From positions 163,031 to 227,030 of the forward strand of contig JACJYC010000013.1 in NCBI GenBank assembly GCA_020636325.1: a DNA stretch of 64,000 nucleotides, read 5' to 3'. Shown piece by piece: positions 26,345 to 34,533 of this stretch; within the stretch, counting starts at the first letter, position 1, and each line of letters starts with the position of its first letter. Origin of the DNA: Lewinellaceae bacterium (GTDB taxonomy: Bacteria; Bacteroidota; Bacteroidia; Chitinophagales; Saprospiraceae). Below the pieces are notes generated by a model that ran no database searches, was not told the DNA's origin, and worked only from the letters and a program-made list of their open reading frames with translations. Both the position numbers and the translations under genes were made by a program.

Positions 26345-26425
26345 GAATCTTCGTCCTCCGTCCGACGAAGCCTTGGCCTCAGGACGACATAGTCGCCTAC
26401 GGCAGACGGAGTCGGCGAAGTCGGA
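26345..26425 (+). repeat. Dispersed GC-rich repeat, copy 1
   Basis: The gap between the two formate dehydrogenase genes contains a sequence with blocks such as AGTCGCCTA and GAGTCGG that recurs as the complement of about 50286-50330. A 7-bp inverted pair (CTCCGTC/GACGGAG) spans it. A third related block lies at 52886-52980. The alignment was made by eye. Confidence 0.6.
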
Positions 26426-26455
26426 AACCGTCCACAGTCCACCAAAGATAAATTT

Positions 26456-29185
26456 ATGATTGCTGCAGCACCCAAATCAGAAAAATCAACCGCTACCCGG
26501 GTTGCCTATATCGACGGAACCGCCTGCGAAGTTCGCCCCGGCGAAACCATCCTGGCATTCCTGAAACGCCATATGGGCGAAGACTGCGTACCCACCCTCT
26601 GCGACGCGCCCAACCTGGAACCGTTCGGCGCCTGCCGCGTATGCAGCGTGGAGGTGGCCCGGCCGGGAAACGGCGGATTGAAAACGGTCGCTTCCTGCCA
26701 TACGCCCATTGAGGAAGGCATGATGATCTATCCGGACTCGGAAAGCGTACAGAAATTGCGGCGCAATATCATTGAGCTGGTGCTGACCGACCACCCGCTG
26801 GATTGCCTGACCTGCGAAGTGAACGGCAATTGCGAATTGCAGGATGTGGCGGCCCGCGTCGGTATTCGCAAGGTGCGGTACCCCGAGGGCAAGAACCACC
26901 TCGATCGCACCAAGGACCTGAGTCACCCTTATATGACCTCCGACCTGTCGAAGTGCATCATGTGTTATCGCTGCGTGCGGGCTTGTGATGAGGTGCAGGG
27001 GCAGTTTGTGCTCAGTGTCGCAGGCCGCGGATTCGACAGTGCGATCATCAAAGGAGTCAATGAATCATTCTTTGAATCGGATTGCGTGTCCTGCGGGGCT
27101 TGTGCGCAGGCCTGCCCGACCTCCGCTATTTCCGATATATACCAGTCCAAATCGATATCCTCCCAGAAGGAGGTGCGGACGGTTTGTACCTATTGCGGGG
27201 TGGGTTGCAACCTGGCGGTCAAGGTGACGGGCAACAAGGTAGCCAGCATCCAGGCGCCTTATGATGCCGAGGTGAACAGCGGACATACCTGCCTCAAAGG
27301 GCGGTACGCTTTTGCCTTCTACAAACATCCAGACCGGCTTCAGCACCCGCTGATCAGGCGAAACGGCCGGTTTGAGCGCGCTAGTTGGGAGGAAGCCTAT
27401 GACTACATCGCTGAAAAGCTGACGCAGATCCGGGAAGAAAACGGCCCCGATTTCATCGCCGGGATCTCCTCCGCCCGTTGCACCAACGAGGAAAACTACC
27501 TGATGCAGAAATTTATCCGCGCTGTCATCGGCACCAACAATATCGACGGTTGCGCCCGGGTTTGCCACTCGCCGACCGCCATCGGCATGCAGCGGACCTT
27601 CGGCACAGGAGCCGCCACCAATTCCATCGCCGACCTGAAACTGACCAGCGCCATGTTGGTTGTCGGCGCCAACCCGACAGAAGCCCACCCCGTAACCGGC
27701 GCCAAGATCAAGCAGCAAGCCATGAAGGGCAAAACGCTGATCGTGCTCGACCCGAGGAAAACGGAGATCGCACGGTATGCCGATCACCACCTCCAACTCC
27801 GGCCGGGTACCAATGTCGCCGTATTGAACATGATGATGTACTATATCCTGAAGGAAGGATTGGAAGACGCCGGGTTCATCGCCGACCGGACGGAAGGGTA
27901 CGAGGAATTCCGCAGCAATATCCTGAATCTGAATATCGACGAACTGGAAGCCGTTTCCGGGGTGCCGCGCGAAGAGGCGCGCCAGGCGGCTATTGCCTAT
28001 GCCAAAGCCCCGGCGGCCATGTCGTTTCACGGGCTGGGTGTCACCGAGCATTACCAGGGCACCTATGCCGTGATGCTGATCGCGGACCTGGCCATGATCA
28101 CCGGCAACGTGGGCAAACCCGGTTGCGGGGTCAATCCGCTGCGCGGGCAAAACAATGTGCAGGGCATGGCCGATATGGGTGTTCAACCCTATCAGGGCGC
28201 CGGATATCTGGATGTGACCAACCCCGAAATGGTACGCAAGTTCGCCGATTTCTACGGCCGGCCCGTTTCCGACAAAATAGGCTACACCATCCCCGAGATG
28301 TACGACTCCGCCCTGACCGGCAAGCTCAAGGCCATGTGGATCATCGGCGAGGACGTGGTGCAATCGGACCCCAATTCACAGAAGGTGATCCGCGCATTGG
28401 AGGCCCTGGATTTTCTGGTGGTCCAGGAACTGTTTATGACCGAAACCTCCAAATACGCCGACGTCATCCTGCCGGGGGCTTCTTTCCTCGAAAAGGAAGG
28501 CACCTTTACCAACGGCGAGCGCCGGGTGCAGCGCGTCAACCGCGTAGTGGAACCCATCGGCGAATCCAAACCCGACGGCCAGATCCTGGTGGAAATCATG
28601 AACCGGATGGGCTACCCGCAACAACCCTATACGGCCAAGGGCATGCTGGAGGAGATCTCCGCTATTGTACCTTTCTTTGCCGGCATCCGCTGGGACGAGC
28701 TCGGCGAGCAAGGCAAACAATGGCCGGTAACGCCCGAAGGCGTGGACACCAAGATACTGCATACCGAAACCTTCAAACGCGGTAAAGGCCGGCTCGTCTT
28801 CCGCGATTTCACGGAAACGCCGGAACTCGATCACGCCGGTGAATACCCGTTCATCCTGACCACCAACCGGGTGCTGGAGCACTACAACAGCGGCACCATG
28901 ACCCGGCGGACCAATAACGCACGGATCGTGACCGAAGACCTGCTGCTCATCAACCCGGAAGACGCCCGCAAAAACGGCATCCGCGAAGGCGAGATGGTAC
29001 GCCTGGTATCGCCCCGCGGCGAGGTCCCCAGCAAGGCGCATATCACCGATGAGGTGAAACCGGGCATCCTGAGCACGACTTTCCACTTCCCTGAACTCAT
29101 GGTGAACAACGTAACCTCTGATATTCATGATACGGAGGCGAATTGCCCGGAGTATAAGGTGGTGTCGGTGCGGATTGAGAAGTGA
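26456..29185 (+). CDS. fdhA: Formate dehydrogenase catalytic subunit alpha (molybdopterin, Cys type)
   Basis: 909 aa; oxidises formate to CO2. N-terminal [2Fe-2S] ferredoxin domain (C49, C60, C63, C81 region), a His-Cys-rich cluster site (H113, C117, C120, C126), two ferredoxin [4Fe-4S] motifs (C167-C177; C210-C220), then the molybdopterin oxidoreductase with its own [4Fe-4S] site (C244, C247, C251, C279). The Mo ligand is Cys370 in CARVCHSPT, so no selenocysteine is used. A molybdopterin-dinucleotide-binding domain is at about 780-905. It is soluble and NAD-linked through the preceding subunit. The TGA stop begins a heptamer repeat array. Confidence 0.95.
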   Translation: MIAAAPKSEKSTATRVAYIDGTACEVRPGETILAFLKRHMGEDCVPTLCDAPNLEPFGACRVCSVEVARPGNGGLKTVASCHTPIEEGMMIYPDSESVQKLRRNIIELVLTDHPLDCLTCEVNGNCELQDVAARVGIRKVRYPEGKNHLDRTKDLSHPYMTSDLSKCIMCYRCVRACDEVQGQFVLSVAGRGFDSAIIKGVNESFFESDCVSCGACAQACPTSAISDIYQSKSISSQKEVRTVCTYCGVGCNLAVKVTGNKVASIQAPYDAEVNSGHTCLKGRYAFAFYKHPDRLQHPLIRRNGRFERASWEEAYDYIAEKLTQIREENGPDFIAGISSARCTNEENYLMQKFIRAVIGTNNIDGCARVCHSPTAIGMQRTFGTGAATNSIADLKLTSAMLVVGANPTEAHPVTGAKIKQQAMKGKTLIVLDPRKTEIARYADHHLQLRPGTNVAVLNMMMYYILKEGLEDAGFIADRTEGYEEFRSNILNLNIDELEAVSGVPREEARQAAIAYAKAPAAMSFHGLGVTEHYQGTYAVMLIADLAMITGNVGKPGCGVNPLRGQNNVQGMADMGVQPYQGAGYLDVTNPEMVRKFADFYGRPVSDKIGYTIPEMYDSALTGKLKAMWIIGEDVVQSDPNSQKVIRALEALDFLVVQELFMTETSKYADVILPGASFLEKEGTFTNGERRVQRVNRVVEPIGESKPDGQILVEIMNRMGYPQQPYTAKGMLEEISAIVPFFAGIRWDELGEQGKQWPVTPEGVDTKILHTETFKRGKGRLVFRDFTETPELDHAGEYPFILTTNRVLEHYNSGTMTRRTNNARIVTEDLLLINPEDARKNGIREGEMVRLVSPRGEVPSKAHITDEVKPGILSTTFHFPELMVNNVTSDIHDTEANCPEYKVVSVRIEK

Positions 29186-29310
29186 TGCTGGATGCTGGAT
29201 GCTGGATGCTGGATGCTGCCCGCCGTCGCTCTTTGGGAGCTATGGCGGACGGGGGATACTTGATCCTGGATACTTGATCCTGGATACTGGTTGCTGGTTG
29301 CTGGTTGCTG
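29184..29310 (+). repeat. Heptanucleotide arrays (GATGCTG, GATCCTG, GTTGCTG) starting in the fdhA stop codon
   Basis: Five GATGCTG units (29184-29218) begin inside the TGA stop (29183-29185). After a 36-nt spacer, eight more 7-mers follow at 29255-29310 (GATACTT/GATCCTG alternating, then three GTTGCTG). The 7-nt period is kept although the unit drifts. Confidence 0.9.
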
Positions 29311-29416
29311 GCTGGGAGGCAGATTACCAAGCCCGGAGAGCAGCGCAGGGATTGGTAAGCTTAATGCCGGATACTGCCCGTGATTTTGACATCCCACTAA
29401 AAATCAAATCTGCTGA

Positions 29417-29575
29417 ATGATCAGGAAATACCACCCTTCGGATATTGAGGAGGTCATTGGGGTTCTTTATGACCGGTACGGGTTTAAATCCATAAAAACC
29501 CATATTCACGAAGAAACCAATAACAAGTTATTAAGCATGAAATTTGTCAACCCTTCAATGAAAGCCCATGAATAA
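29417..29575 (+). pseudogene. Internally deleted GNAT acetyltransferase remnant (52 codons)
   Basis: The ORF reads MIRKYHPSDIEEVI, which looks like the first strand and helix of a GNAT enzyme, and passes directly to LYDRYGFKSIKTHIHEE..LLSMKFV, which looks like the C-terminal FY..GF strand pair of the same family. The acetyl-CoA-binding middle is missing, so it is probably an in-frame deletion product. Its ATG overlaps the TGA of an 18-codon fragment (29364-29420, MPDTARDFDIPLKIKSAE), a coupling style typical of two-gene modules. Its stop overlaps the chitinase-like gene by 8 bp. Confidence 0.5.
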
Positions 29576-30545
29576 ACAACGCACCTTGATTTTGTTATTG
29601 TTACCCCTTCTGATCCTTGCCTGTAGCAAAAAAAACAACTCCGGTCCCGACCCGGCCGGGCACTTCCGGATACTCGGCTACCTCCCCGGTGACGGACAAT
29701 GGGGTACTGCCATGGCCGGGGTGGATTTCACCCGCATCACCGACCTGAACCTGGCCTTTATCAATCCGGACTCGACGGGGCTGTTCCGGGATAATAACGA
29801 ATTGCCTGCACTGATCGCCAGGGCGCATGAAACCGGCGTGCGCGTGTTCATGTCCATCGGAGGAGGGAGCCCGCCCGCTTTTCTGGGCGATTTGATGACG
29901 GAGGAAAAACGCTCCGCATTCATTGTTGCGATCCGCGATTTTGCGGTCAAATACCAGTTCGACGGGGTGGATGTGGACATTGAGAACGACCTGATCAATG
30001 CGGATTATGCGCCATTTGTCCGGGAGCTCGATTCCGTTCTGGAACCAGGCAACCTGATGATGACCGCCGCCCTCGCCGCCTGGAACGGGGACCTGCTCGC
30101 GGATTCCACCCTGGCATTATACGACTTCATCAACATCATGTGTTATGACCGGACAGGCCCCTGGAACCCTGCGAAACCGGGGCAGCACTCGCCGTATGAA
30201 ATGGTGGAGGAAGATTTTGATTATTACCACCATATCCGCGGGATCCCGGCCGGGAAATTGCTGATCGGATTGCCGTTTTACGGGTACGGTTTCGGCCCGG
30301 GCGCGCCGGTCGGCATGCGGTACGCCGACATTGTAACGACTTACTCCGGCGCTGAAAACCAGGATGAGGTGGCATTGCCCTCCGGCGGCACGATCTACTA
30401 CAACGGCATGCCGACCATTCGGCGAAAGGTGGAATTCGCGATGAAAAGCGAGGCAGCCGGGGTGATGATCTGGCAGTTGTTGGGGGATGCGGATGGGGAC
30501 TTGTCGTTGCTGAACCAGATCTTGTTGGTGCGGGATGGCAAATGA
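29568..30545 (+). CDS. Glycoside hydrolase family 18 lipoprotein (chitinase-like)
   Basis: 325 aa. The lipobox is LILAC near residue 19. A TIM barrel with the GH18 catalytic signature FDGVDVDIEN at about residue 123 keeps the proton-donor Glu. Other family marks are VRVFMSIGGGSPPAF, FINIMCYDRTGPW and a C-terminal VMIWQLLGDADGD. It probably hydrolyses chitin-like or N-glycan chains at the cell surface (endo-beta-N-acetylglucosaminidase is also possible). It starts within the GNAT remnant and has no other partner. Confidence 0.9.
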   Translation: MNKQRTLILLLLPLLILACSKKNNSGPDPAGHFRILGYLPGDGQWGTAMAGVDFTRITDLNLAFINPDSTGLFRDNNELPALIARAHETGVRVFMSIGGGSPPAFLGDLMTEEKRSAFIVAIRDFAVKYQFDGVDVDIENDLINADYAPFVRELDSVLEPGNLMMTAALAAWNGDLLADSTLALYDFINIMCYDRTGPWNPAKPGQHSPYEMVEEDFDYYHHIRGIPAGKLLIGLPFYGYGFGPGAPVGMRYADIVTTYSGAENQDEVALPSGGTIYYNGMPTIRRKVEFAMKSEAAGVMIWQLLGDADGDLSLLNQILLVRDGK

Positions 30546-30615
30546 TGAATTATGAAGCCTTTGAATTGAACCATTAAGGCCTTAAGGGAGATTGTTCAAA
30601 ACAGTGTTTTCACGC

Positions 30616-30691
30616 AAAGACGCAAAGAGATCTGATTTTTAGCAAGCTGCGCATGCTAAAAATCCGGTTGACACAAAATTCTGAACGGTCC
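30616..30691 (-). repeat. Dispersed 75-bp hairpin repeat, copy 1
   Basis: Nearly the same sequence occurs at 52806-52879 in the same orientation. A 9-bp stem (30636-30644 with 30654-30662) has a 9-nt loop AGCTGCGCA. The right flank ending GAACGGTCC is identical in both copies. On the minus strand the two copies keep pairing with compensating changes. Confidence 0.8.
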
Positions 30692-30710
30692 CCTTCAACT
30701 CCGCCCCCCG

Positions 30711-30789
30711 CTCTCTCACCCTCTCACTCTCTCTCACCCTCTCACCCTCTCACCTCTCTCTCCTCTCACCCTCTCACCCTCTCTCATCC
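30711..30789 (-). repeat. GTGAGAGG-type tandem array at the moaA stop codon
   Basis: On the minus strand, GTGAGAGG and close variants repeat about nine times from the moaA stop (30784-30786, TGA within ATGAGAGA) onwards. It is the same family as the array at the modB stop, in the same orientation relative to its gene. Confidence 0.88.
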
Positions 30790-31776
30790 TCCGATCGTAG
30801 ACATCGATTCCGTCACAGGCAGCCCGAAATTGCGGTTCCGTTCGGCCTCCCAGCCGTCTTTGGCGCGTGAATGGGTGGCCTGCAATAAAGCGTGCTGCAG
30901 TTGTTCGTCGGTAGCGCCGGCCCGCATCAGGTCCCGGAAGTTGAAGATGCCGTCGTCGTAGAGGCAGGTCTTGAGCATGCCCTGCGGCGTGACCCGGATG
31001 CGGTTGCAGGTACCGCAAAAAGTGCGGCTGTAGGCGGCGATGATGCCGACGGTTCCTTTGAAGCCGGGGATCTGATAGTTGTATGAGGTTGAGAACGGCG
31101 GATCGGGGATCTTTTCGATGGTGGGGAAATGCCTCCTGATCAATTCCAGGATGGCGCGATGGTCCCAATTCAGGCGGGCGTAGTGGCTGCCTTCGCCGTT
31201 GAACGGCATTTCCTCGATGAAGCGGACGTCAACGGCCTTTTCGCGGGCCAGTTCCACCATCGGCACGATATCATCGATGTTCTTGCCGTCCATGACCACC
31301 GCGTTGATCTTGGTGGAGATGCCGTATGCCAGCAAACCGTCGAGAGTCTGCATGACGTTGTCAAATTCATCGCGGCGGGTGATCTCGAAAAAGCGCTGGC
31401 GGTCGAGGGTGTCCAGGCTGAGATTGACCGACTTGATGCCGAGTTGTTTCAATTCAGGGATCAGCGGGGCGGTCACGGTCCCGTTGGTGGTGATGTTGAC
31501 CTGCCGGATCCCCTCAACCCGGCTCAAAGCCCGCAAAAAGTCCATCATGTCGCGGCGAACAAACGGCTCGCCGCCTGTGATCCGCACCTTCTCAATGCCC
31601 ATGCCTGCAACCAGATGGATCAGTCGGAGCATCTCTTCGTAGCTGAGCAGGTCCTTCCTCGGGGCATATTTGATGCCCTCCTCCGGCATGCAGTAGAAAC
31701 AGCGGAGGTTGCAGCGGTCGGTGACCGCCAGCCTGAGGTAGTTGATCAGGCGACCGTGGTTGTCGGTGATCCGCAT
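30784..31776 (-). CDS. moaA: GTP 3',8-cyclase MoaA (molybdenum cofactor biosynthesis)
   Basis: The first step of molybdopterin synthesis from GTP. 330 aa from ATG 31776. The radical-SAM cluster motif is TDRCNLRCFYC (C-x3-C-x2-C) near residue 20, followed by the SAM-site ITGGEP. The second, C-terminal [4Fe-4S] site is CGTCNRIRVTPQGMLKTC. The chain ends in the Gly-Gly tail required by MoaA (STIGG). An upstream in-frame ATG (31836) would add 20 residues inside the previous gene, so it is unlikely. It is the third gene of an fdhD-DUF7009-moaA operon, starting 1 nt after the preceding stop. Confidence 0.95.
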   Translation of the reverse strand: MRITDNHGRLINYLRLAVTDRCNLRCFYCMPEEGIKYAPRKDLLSYEEMLRLIHLVAGMGIEKVRITGGEPFVRRDMMDFLRALSRVEGIRQVNITTNGTVTAPLIPELKQLGIKSVNLSLDTLDRQRFFEITRRDEFDNVMQTLDGLLAYGISTKINAVVMDGKNIDDIVPMVELAREKAVDVRFIEEMPFNGEGSHYARLNWDHRAILELIRRHFPTIEKIPDPPFSTSYNYQIPGFKGTVGIIAAYSRTFCGTCNRIRVTPQGMLKTCLYDDGIFNFRDLMRAGATDEQLQHALLQATHSRAKDGWEAERNRNFGLPVTESMSTIGG

Positions 31777-31777
31777 C

Positions 31778-32161
31778 TCAGCAGTGGTCGGGGTTTTTCT
31801 CCGCCAGTTCGGCGAACAGATCGCTGCGGTCCTCATCGGGGCGGTCCTTGCAGGGGAAATCCTTTTCGATGAGCAGCTCCAGGTGTTCTCCGTTCGCCAG
31901 CGGCAAAAGGGCTTCCATGCCGACCTGTTCGGTTCGGATCCAGGTCTTAGCCCGGGCTTCCGGCAATTTCAGGGACATGAGGTGTTCGTTGAAAGCGGCC
32001 TCCAGCTCGGAAATGCCGTGGCTGACGAATACCTGGAAAACAAGCGAGTGTCCGTTCGGGAAACCGATCGTCTCCTCGAGCGCCAGGCCCTGGTCCAGTT
32101 GCTCCAGCTCCGACTTCCTCAGTCTGATCCGGATGCTGTTATGTGTGCATCGCAGTTTCAT
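31778..32161 (-). CDS. DUF7009-like small protein in the molybdenum operon
   Basis: 127 aa, soluble, no signal. It opens with KLRCTHNSIRIRLRKSELEQL, has a central AKTWIRTEQVGMEALLPL, and ends with a conserved-looking EKDFPCKDRPDEDRSD. It resembles the uncharacterised DUF7009 family from memory; its function is not known. Position is the main clue: its start overlaps fdhD by 4 bp (ATGA) and its stop lies 1 nt before the moaA ATG, so it is translated with two molybdenum-cofactor genes. Confidence 0.75.
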   Translation of the reverse strand: MKLRCTHNSIRIRLRKSELEQLDQGLALEETIGFPNGHSLVFQVFVSHGISELEAAFNEHLMSLKLPEARAKTWIRTEQVGMEALLPLANGEHLELLIEKDFPCKDRPDEDRSDLFAELAEKNPDHC

Positions 32162-32991
32162 ATCAAAATTCTTTCCTGATGGGTATACAAATTAAACCGG
32201 CCGTCGCGCAGGAAACCGACCAGCGTGATCCCTTCGGCTTCGGCCAGGCTCACCGCCAGTGAGGACGGCGCGCCGACTGCTACGAGCACGGGTATGCCGG
32301 CCATGGCCGCTTTCTGGACCAGTTCGAAACCCGCCCGCCCGCTGAGGGCAGCGATATGTTTCCGCAGCGGCATTTGGCCGTCCCGCATGGCCGTCCCGAT
32401 CGCCTTGTCGAGTGCGTTGTGCCTGCCTACGTCTTCCCGGACCGTCAGCAAACGGCCGGATGCATCGAACAGGCCGGCCGCATGGATCCCGCCGGTATCG
32501 GAAAACAGCGACTGGTTGCCGCGCAATTGGTCGGGCAGTTTCAGCAGGGTTTCTGCCCGGATTACGGGTTGACCGGGTTGCGGAAAATGGCAACTCACCA
32601 TCCGGACCATCTCCAGGGACGCCTTGCCGCAGACCCCGCAACTGGAAGCCGTGTAAAAATGCCGGTTGAGCCGTTCCGCGTCAAATTCCACTTCCGGATG
32701 CAGCGCGACCTCTATGACATTATCAACAGCTTCGGGCGCCAGCCGGTTGTCCACCCGGCGGATTTCCTGCACCTGCTGCAAATTGCCGATGATCGCTTCG
32801 GTAAAGAGGAATCCCAGCGCCAGTTCTTCATCGGCGCCGGGTGTGCGCATGGTGACGGCCAGGCTTTGCCGCCTGCGGGCATTTTCCGGCCCGAAAACGA
32901 TCCGGATCTCCAGGGGTTCTTCCACGGCCAACCGGTCGGCGGCGTCCGAGAGCCTGCCGTTCCTGTATTTGGCAACCCGGATGGATTGCAT
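32158..32991 (-). CDS. fdhD: Formate dehydrogenase accessory sulfurtransferase FdhD
   Basis: Moves sulfur from a cysteine desulfurase to the Mo cofactor of formate dehydrogenase. 277 aa from ATG 32991; a GTG at 33015 would add eight residues. The conserved Cys pair is in SSCGVCGK. Further marks are ELALGFLFTEAII and a DVGRHNALDKAIG block, then FELVQKAAMAGIPVLVAVGAPSSLAV. It supports the formate dehydrogenase 3 kb away. It is the first gene of the operon with DUF7009 and moaA. Confidence 0.95.
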   Translation of the reverse strand: MQSIRVAKYRNGRLSDAADRLAVEEPLEIRIVFGPENARRRQSLAVTMRTPGADEELALGFLFTEAIIGNLQQVQEIRRVDNRLAPEAVDNVIEVALHPEVEFDAERLNRHFYTASSCGVCGKASLEMVRMVSCHFPQPGQPVIRAETLLKLPDQLRGNQSLFSDTGGIHAAGLFDASGRLLTVREDVGRHNALDKAIGTAMRDGQMPLRKHIAALSGRAGFELVQKAAMAGIPVLVAVGAPSSLAVSLAEAEGITLVGFLRDGRFNLYTHQERILI

Positions 32992-33070
32992 CCCTGAGGG
33001 AGTGGACTTTTGCACGTTTGAGCGGTTGTGGAGGGTAAAAATACGGAAAATGGGCGTTCCTGGAGGATTT

Positions 33071-33118
33071 GAGGATCTGAAGAATCCCTGCCGGCCGGCA
33101 GGCGGGGAGGATCTGAAG
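33071..33118. repeat. 16-bp perfect palindrome between 12-bp direct repeats
   Basis: CCTGCCGGCCGGCAGG (33087-33102) is its own reverse complement. It is flanked by two exact copies of GAGGATCTGAAG (33071-33082 and 33107-33118). It lies 80 bp upstream of fdhD. The rest of 32992-33384 holds a terminator and no credible gene. Confidence 0.7.
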
Positions 33119-33150
33119 CTTTACGGGGCTTCCAGCGCAAAAAACGGCAA

Positions 33151-33179
33151 TAAAAAAGACCGGCGGAGTGCCGCCGGTC
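33151..33179 (-). terminator. Rho-independent terminator of the cytochrome c transcript
   Basis: A 9-bp GC-rich stem (GACCGGCGG 33158-33166, complement 33171-33179) with an AGTG tetraloop is followed on the minus strand by a T-run (complement of 33151-33157). It ends the transcript of the cytochrome c gene and small ORF about 205 nt downstream of the latter. Confidence 0.85.
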
Positions 33180-33384
33180 CTCACCCTGAATCGGGTTTCA
33201 ACAAAAAACAGTTCTTGGATCAAATCGGGTCATACAGGTGCGGTGGTGGTCATATTTTCATTTGGATTTCAGGAAAAAGCGCCGCCGGGCTATGATCCGT
33301 TTTCCGGTCATTATCGCCCGGACGGCTTCAAAACAATTGTTTTCATTTGGCAGTCGGGTATTCGGATTTTTGGGTGCTGCCTTT

Positions 33385-33474
33385 TTAACCCGGCAACAGG
33401 GCGAAGAACAGGGTCAATGCTGCGCAAGCCGTAATGCCCCAGGCAATGGCCAGCAGGGTGGTGTAACTTTTCAT
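33385..33474 (-). CDS. 29-residue single-span membrane peptide
   Basis: The frame MKSYTTLLAIAWGITACAAL plus nine residues (TLFFALLPG) is one hydrophobic helix with a basic start. It begins 4 nt after the stop of the cytochrome c gene on the same strand and lies before the shared terminator. Position and composition are those of small accessory peptides of respiratory complexes, but I recognise no family. Confidence 0.55.
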   Translation of the reverse strand: MKSYTTLLAIAWGITACAALTLFFALLPG

Positions 33475-33478
33475 GGTC

Positions 33479-34117
33479 TTAGTTTGAGGATTCCCCGATC
33501 AGGTTCGACAGTTGTCCCTGCGGGGCAGGCGGAACGGGCGCGGGGACGATGTTCCTTACCGGCGGCAGGGTTTTGAGGTACGCAAAGATCGATTTGAGGT
33601 CCTCATCGGTCATGTTGCGGTATACGAACCACGGCATCGGGGGCAACAGGGGTCGGCCGCCGTCCAGGCCTTTGGATTTGCCTTCGCGGATGGCTTTCAG
33701 GAACTGCGCTTCCGACCAGTTGCCGATACCTGTTTCATCCGGCGTCAGGTTGGCGGCAAAGCTGGTGCCCCATTGGCCTACGGCAGCGGTCAGATCGGGT
33801 GCGAACAGCGCGTAATCATTCAGAACGCTCTTGTCGGCAATTTCAGCCATGGGCTGGTCAGCCGGGCGTCCGGAAAGGCGGCGTGAAAAATCGATCTCAG
33901 GTCCGTTGGGGCCAAAATTCTTCGGAGAGTGGCAGTCGTCGCATCCGATGGACTTGACCAGGTACTCGCCTCTTTTGACCTGCATCTCGGGTGTGAGGCC
34001 GGCCACTGCTCCCGGCATCGGGGTGATCACGTCGGCAGTTCCGTTCTCGTCGCGCATGCAGCCGGACAGGTAGATGCCTGCCAGTAAAAGGGTCGCGGTG
34101 ATTAAAATGGTTTTCAT
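33479..34117 (-). CDS. Cytochrome c-type lipoprotein
   Basis: 212 aa. The lipobox LSGC has its Cys at residue 20. One heme site is CDDCH (C59, C62, H63) and a likely distal Met is in LPPMPWFVYRNMTDED. The remainder resembles the class I cytochrome c domains of oxidoreductase subunits. It is anchored on the periplasmic side and probably carries electrons to a terminal oxidase or from a dehydrogenase not present here. The small membrane peptide follows directly. Confidence 0.9.
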   Translation of the reverse strand: MKTILITATLLLAGIYLSGCMRDENGTADVITPMPGAVAGLTPEMQVKRGEYLVKSIGCDDCHSPKNFGPNGPEIDFSRRLSGRPADQPMAEIADKSVLNDYALFAPDLTAAVGQWGTSFAANLTPDETGIGNWSEAQFLKAIREGKSKGLDGGRPLLPPMPWFVYRNMTDEDLKSIFAYLKTLPPVRNIVPAPVPPAPQGQLSNLIGESSN

Positions 34118-34533
34118 GGTTTTAAGAAATTTTCAGGTGATCAATCGGGTGATTTCTTATCTCGTTCGATGTTGCAAAGATGCGGTCAGGAATGCCCTCA
34201 GGTAAATAGCACGAAAGGGTGATATATTCGACGGCAACGGGCATTTTATCGCATAAAATGCTGATTTGGACGAACATGCCCGCCGATGCCCCCAACAGCG
34301 GAATAATTTATACCAAAGGCGGAATCTGACCGGATCTATGCCTTGAGCGGGGCTTGCAGCCGGCCTTTGCCGCCGTATTGTTCATTTAATGCCCCGCCGG
34401 CAGAAACAAAATTAGGCCGTAAGCGCAGGGAGATCCAGTGCGGATGGACCGAACTGTCATTTTTTGGGTATGAAAAAGCAGAAAGGAGACATCATTGAAC
34501 GGGCGTAAGGATACGCGAATTGCAGGAAGGGCC
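34118..34533. other. 416-nt gap with no recognised gene
   Basis: A CATCTTTG near-match to the -7 consensus (minus strand, 34175-34182) could serve the cytochrome gene. I see no terminator for the response regulator that ends at 34534, no RNA gene and no tandem repeat here. Confidence 0.5.

Noticed and set aside
26345..26425. Transcription terminator between the two formate dehydrogenase genes
   Set aside because: Only a weak 7-bp pairing over a long loop and no T-tract; the two subunits must be co-expressed.
27563..27568. Selenocysteine formate dehydrogenase
   Set aside because: The catalytic position (residue 370) is a Cys codon (TGC), and no in-frame TGA occurs in the gene.
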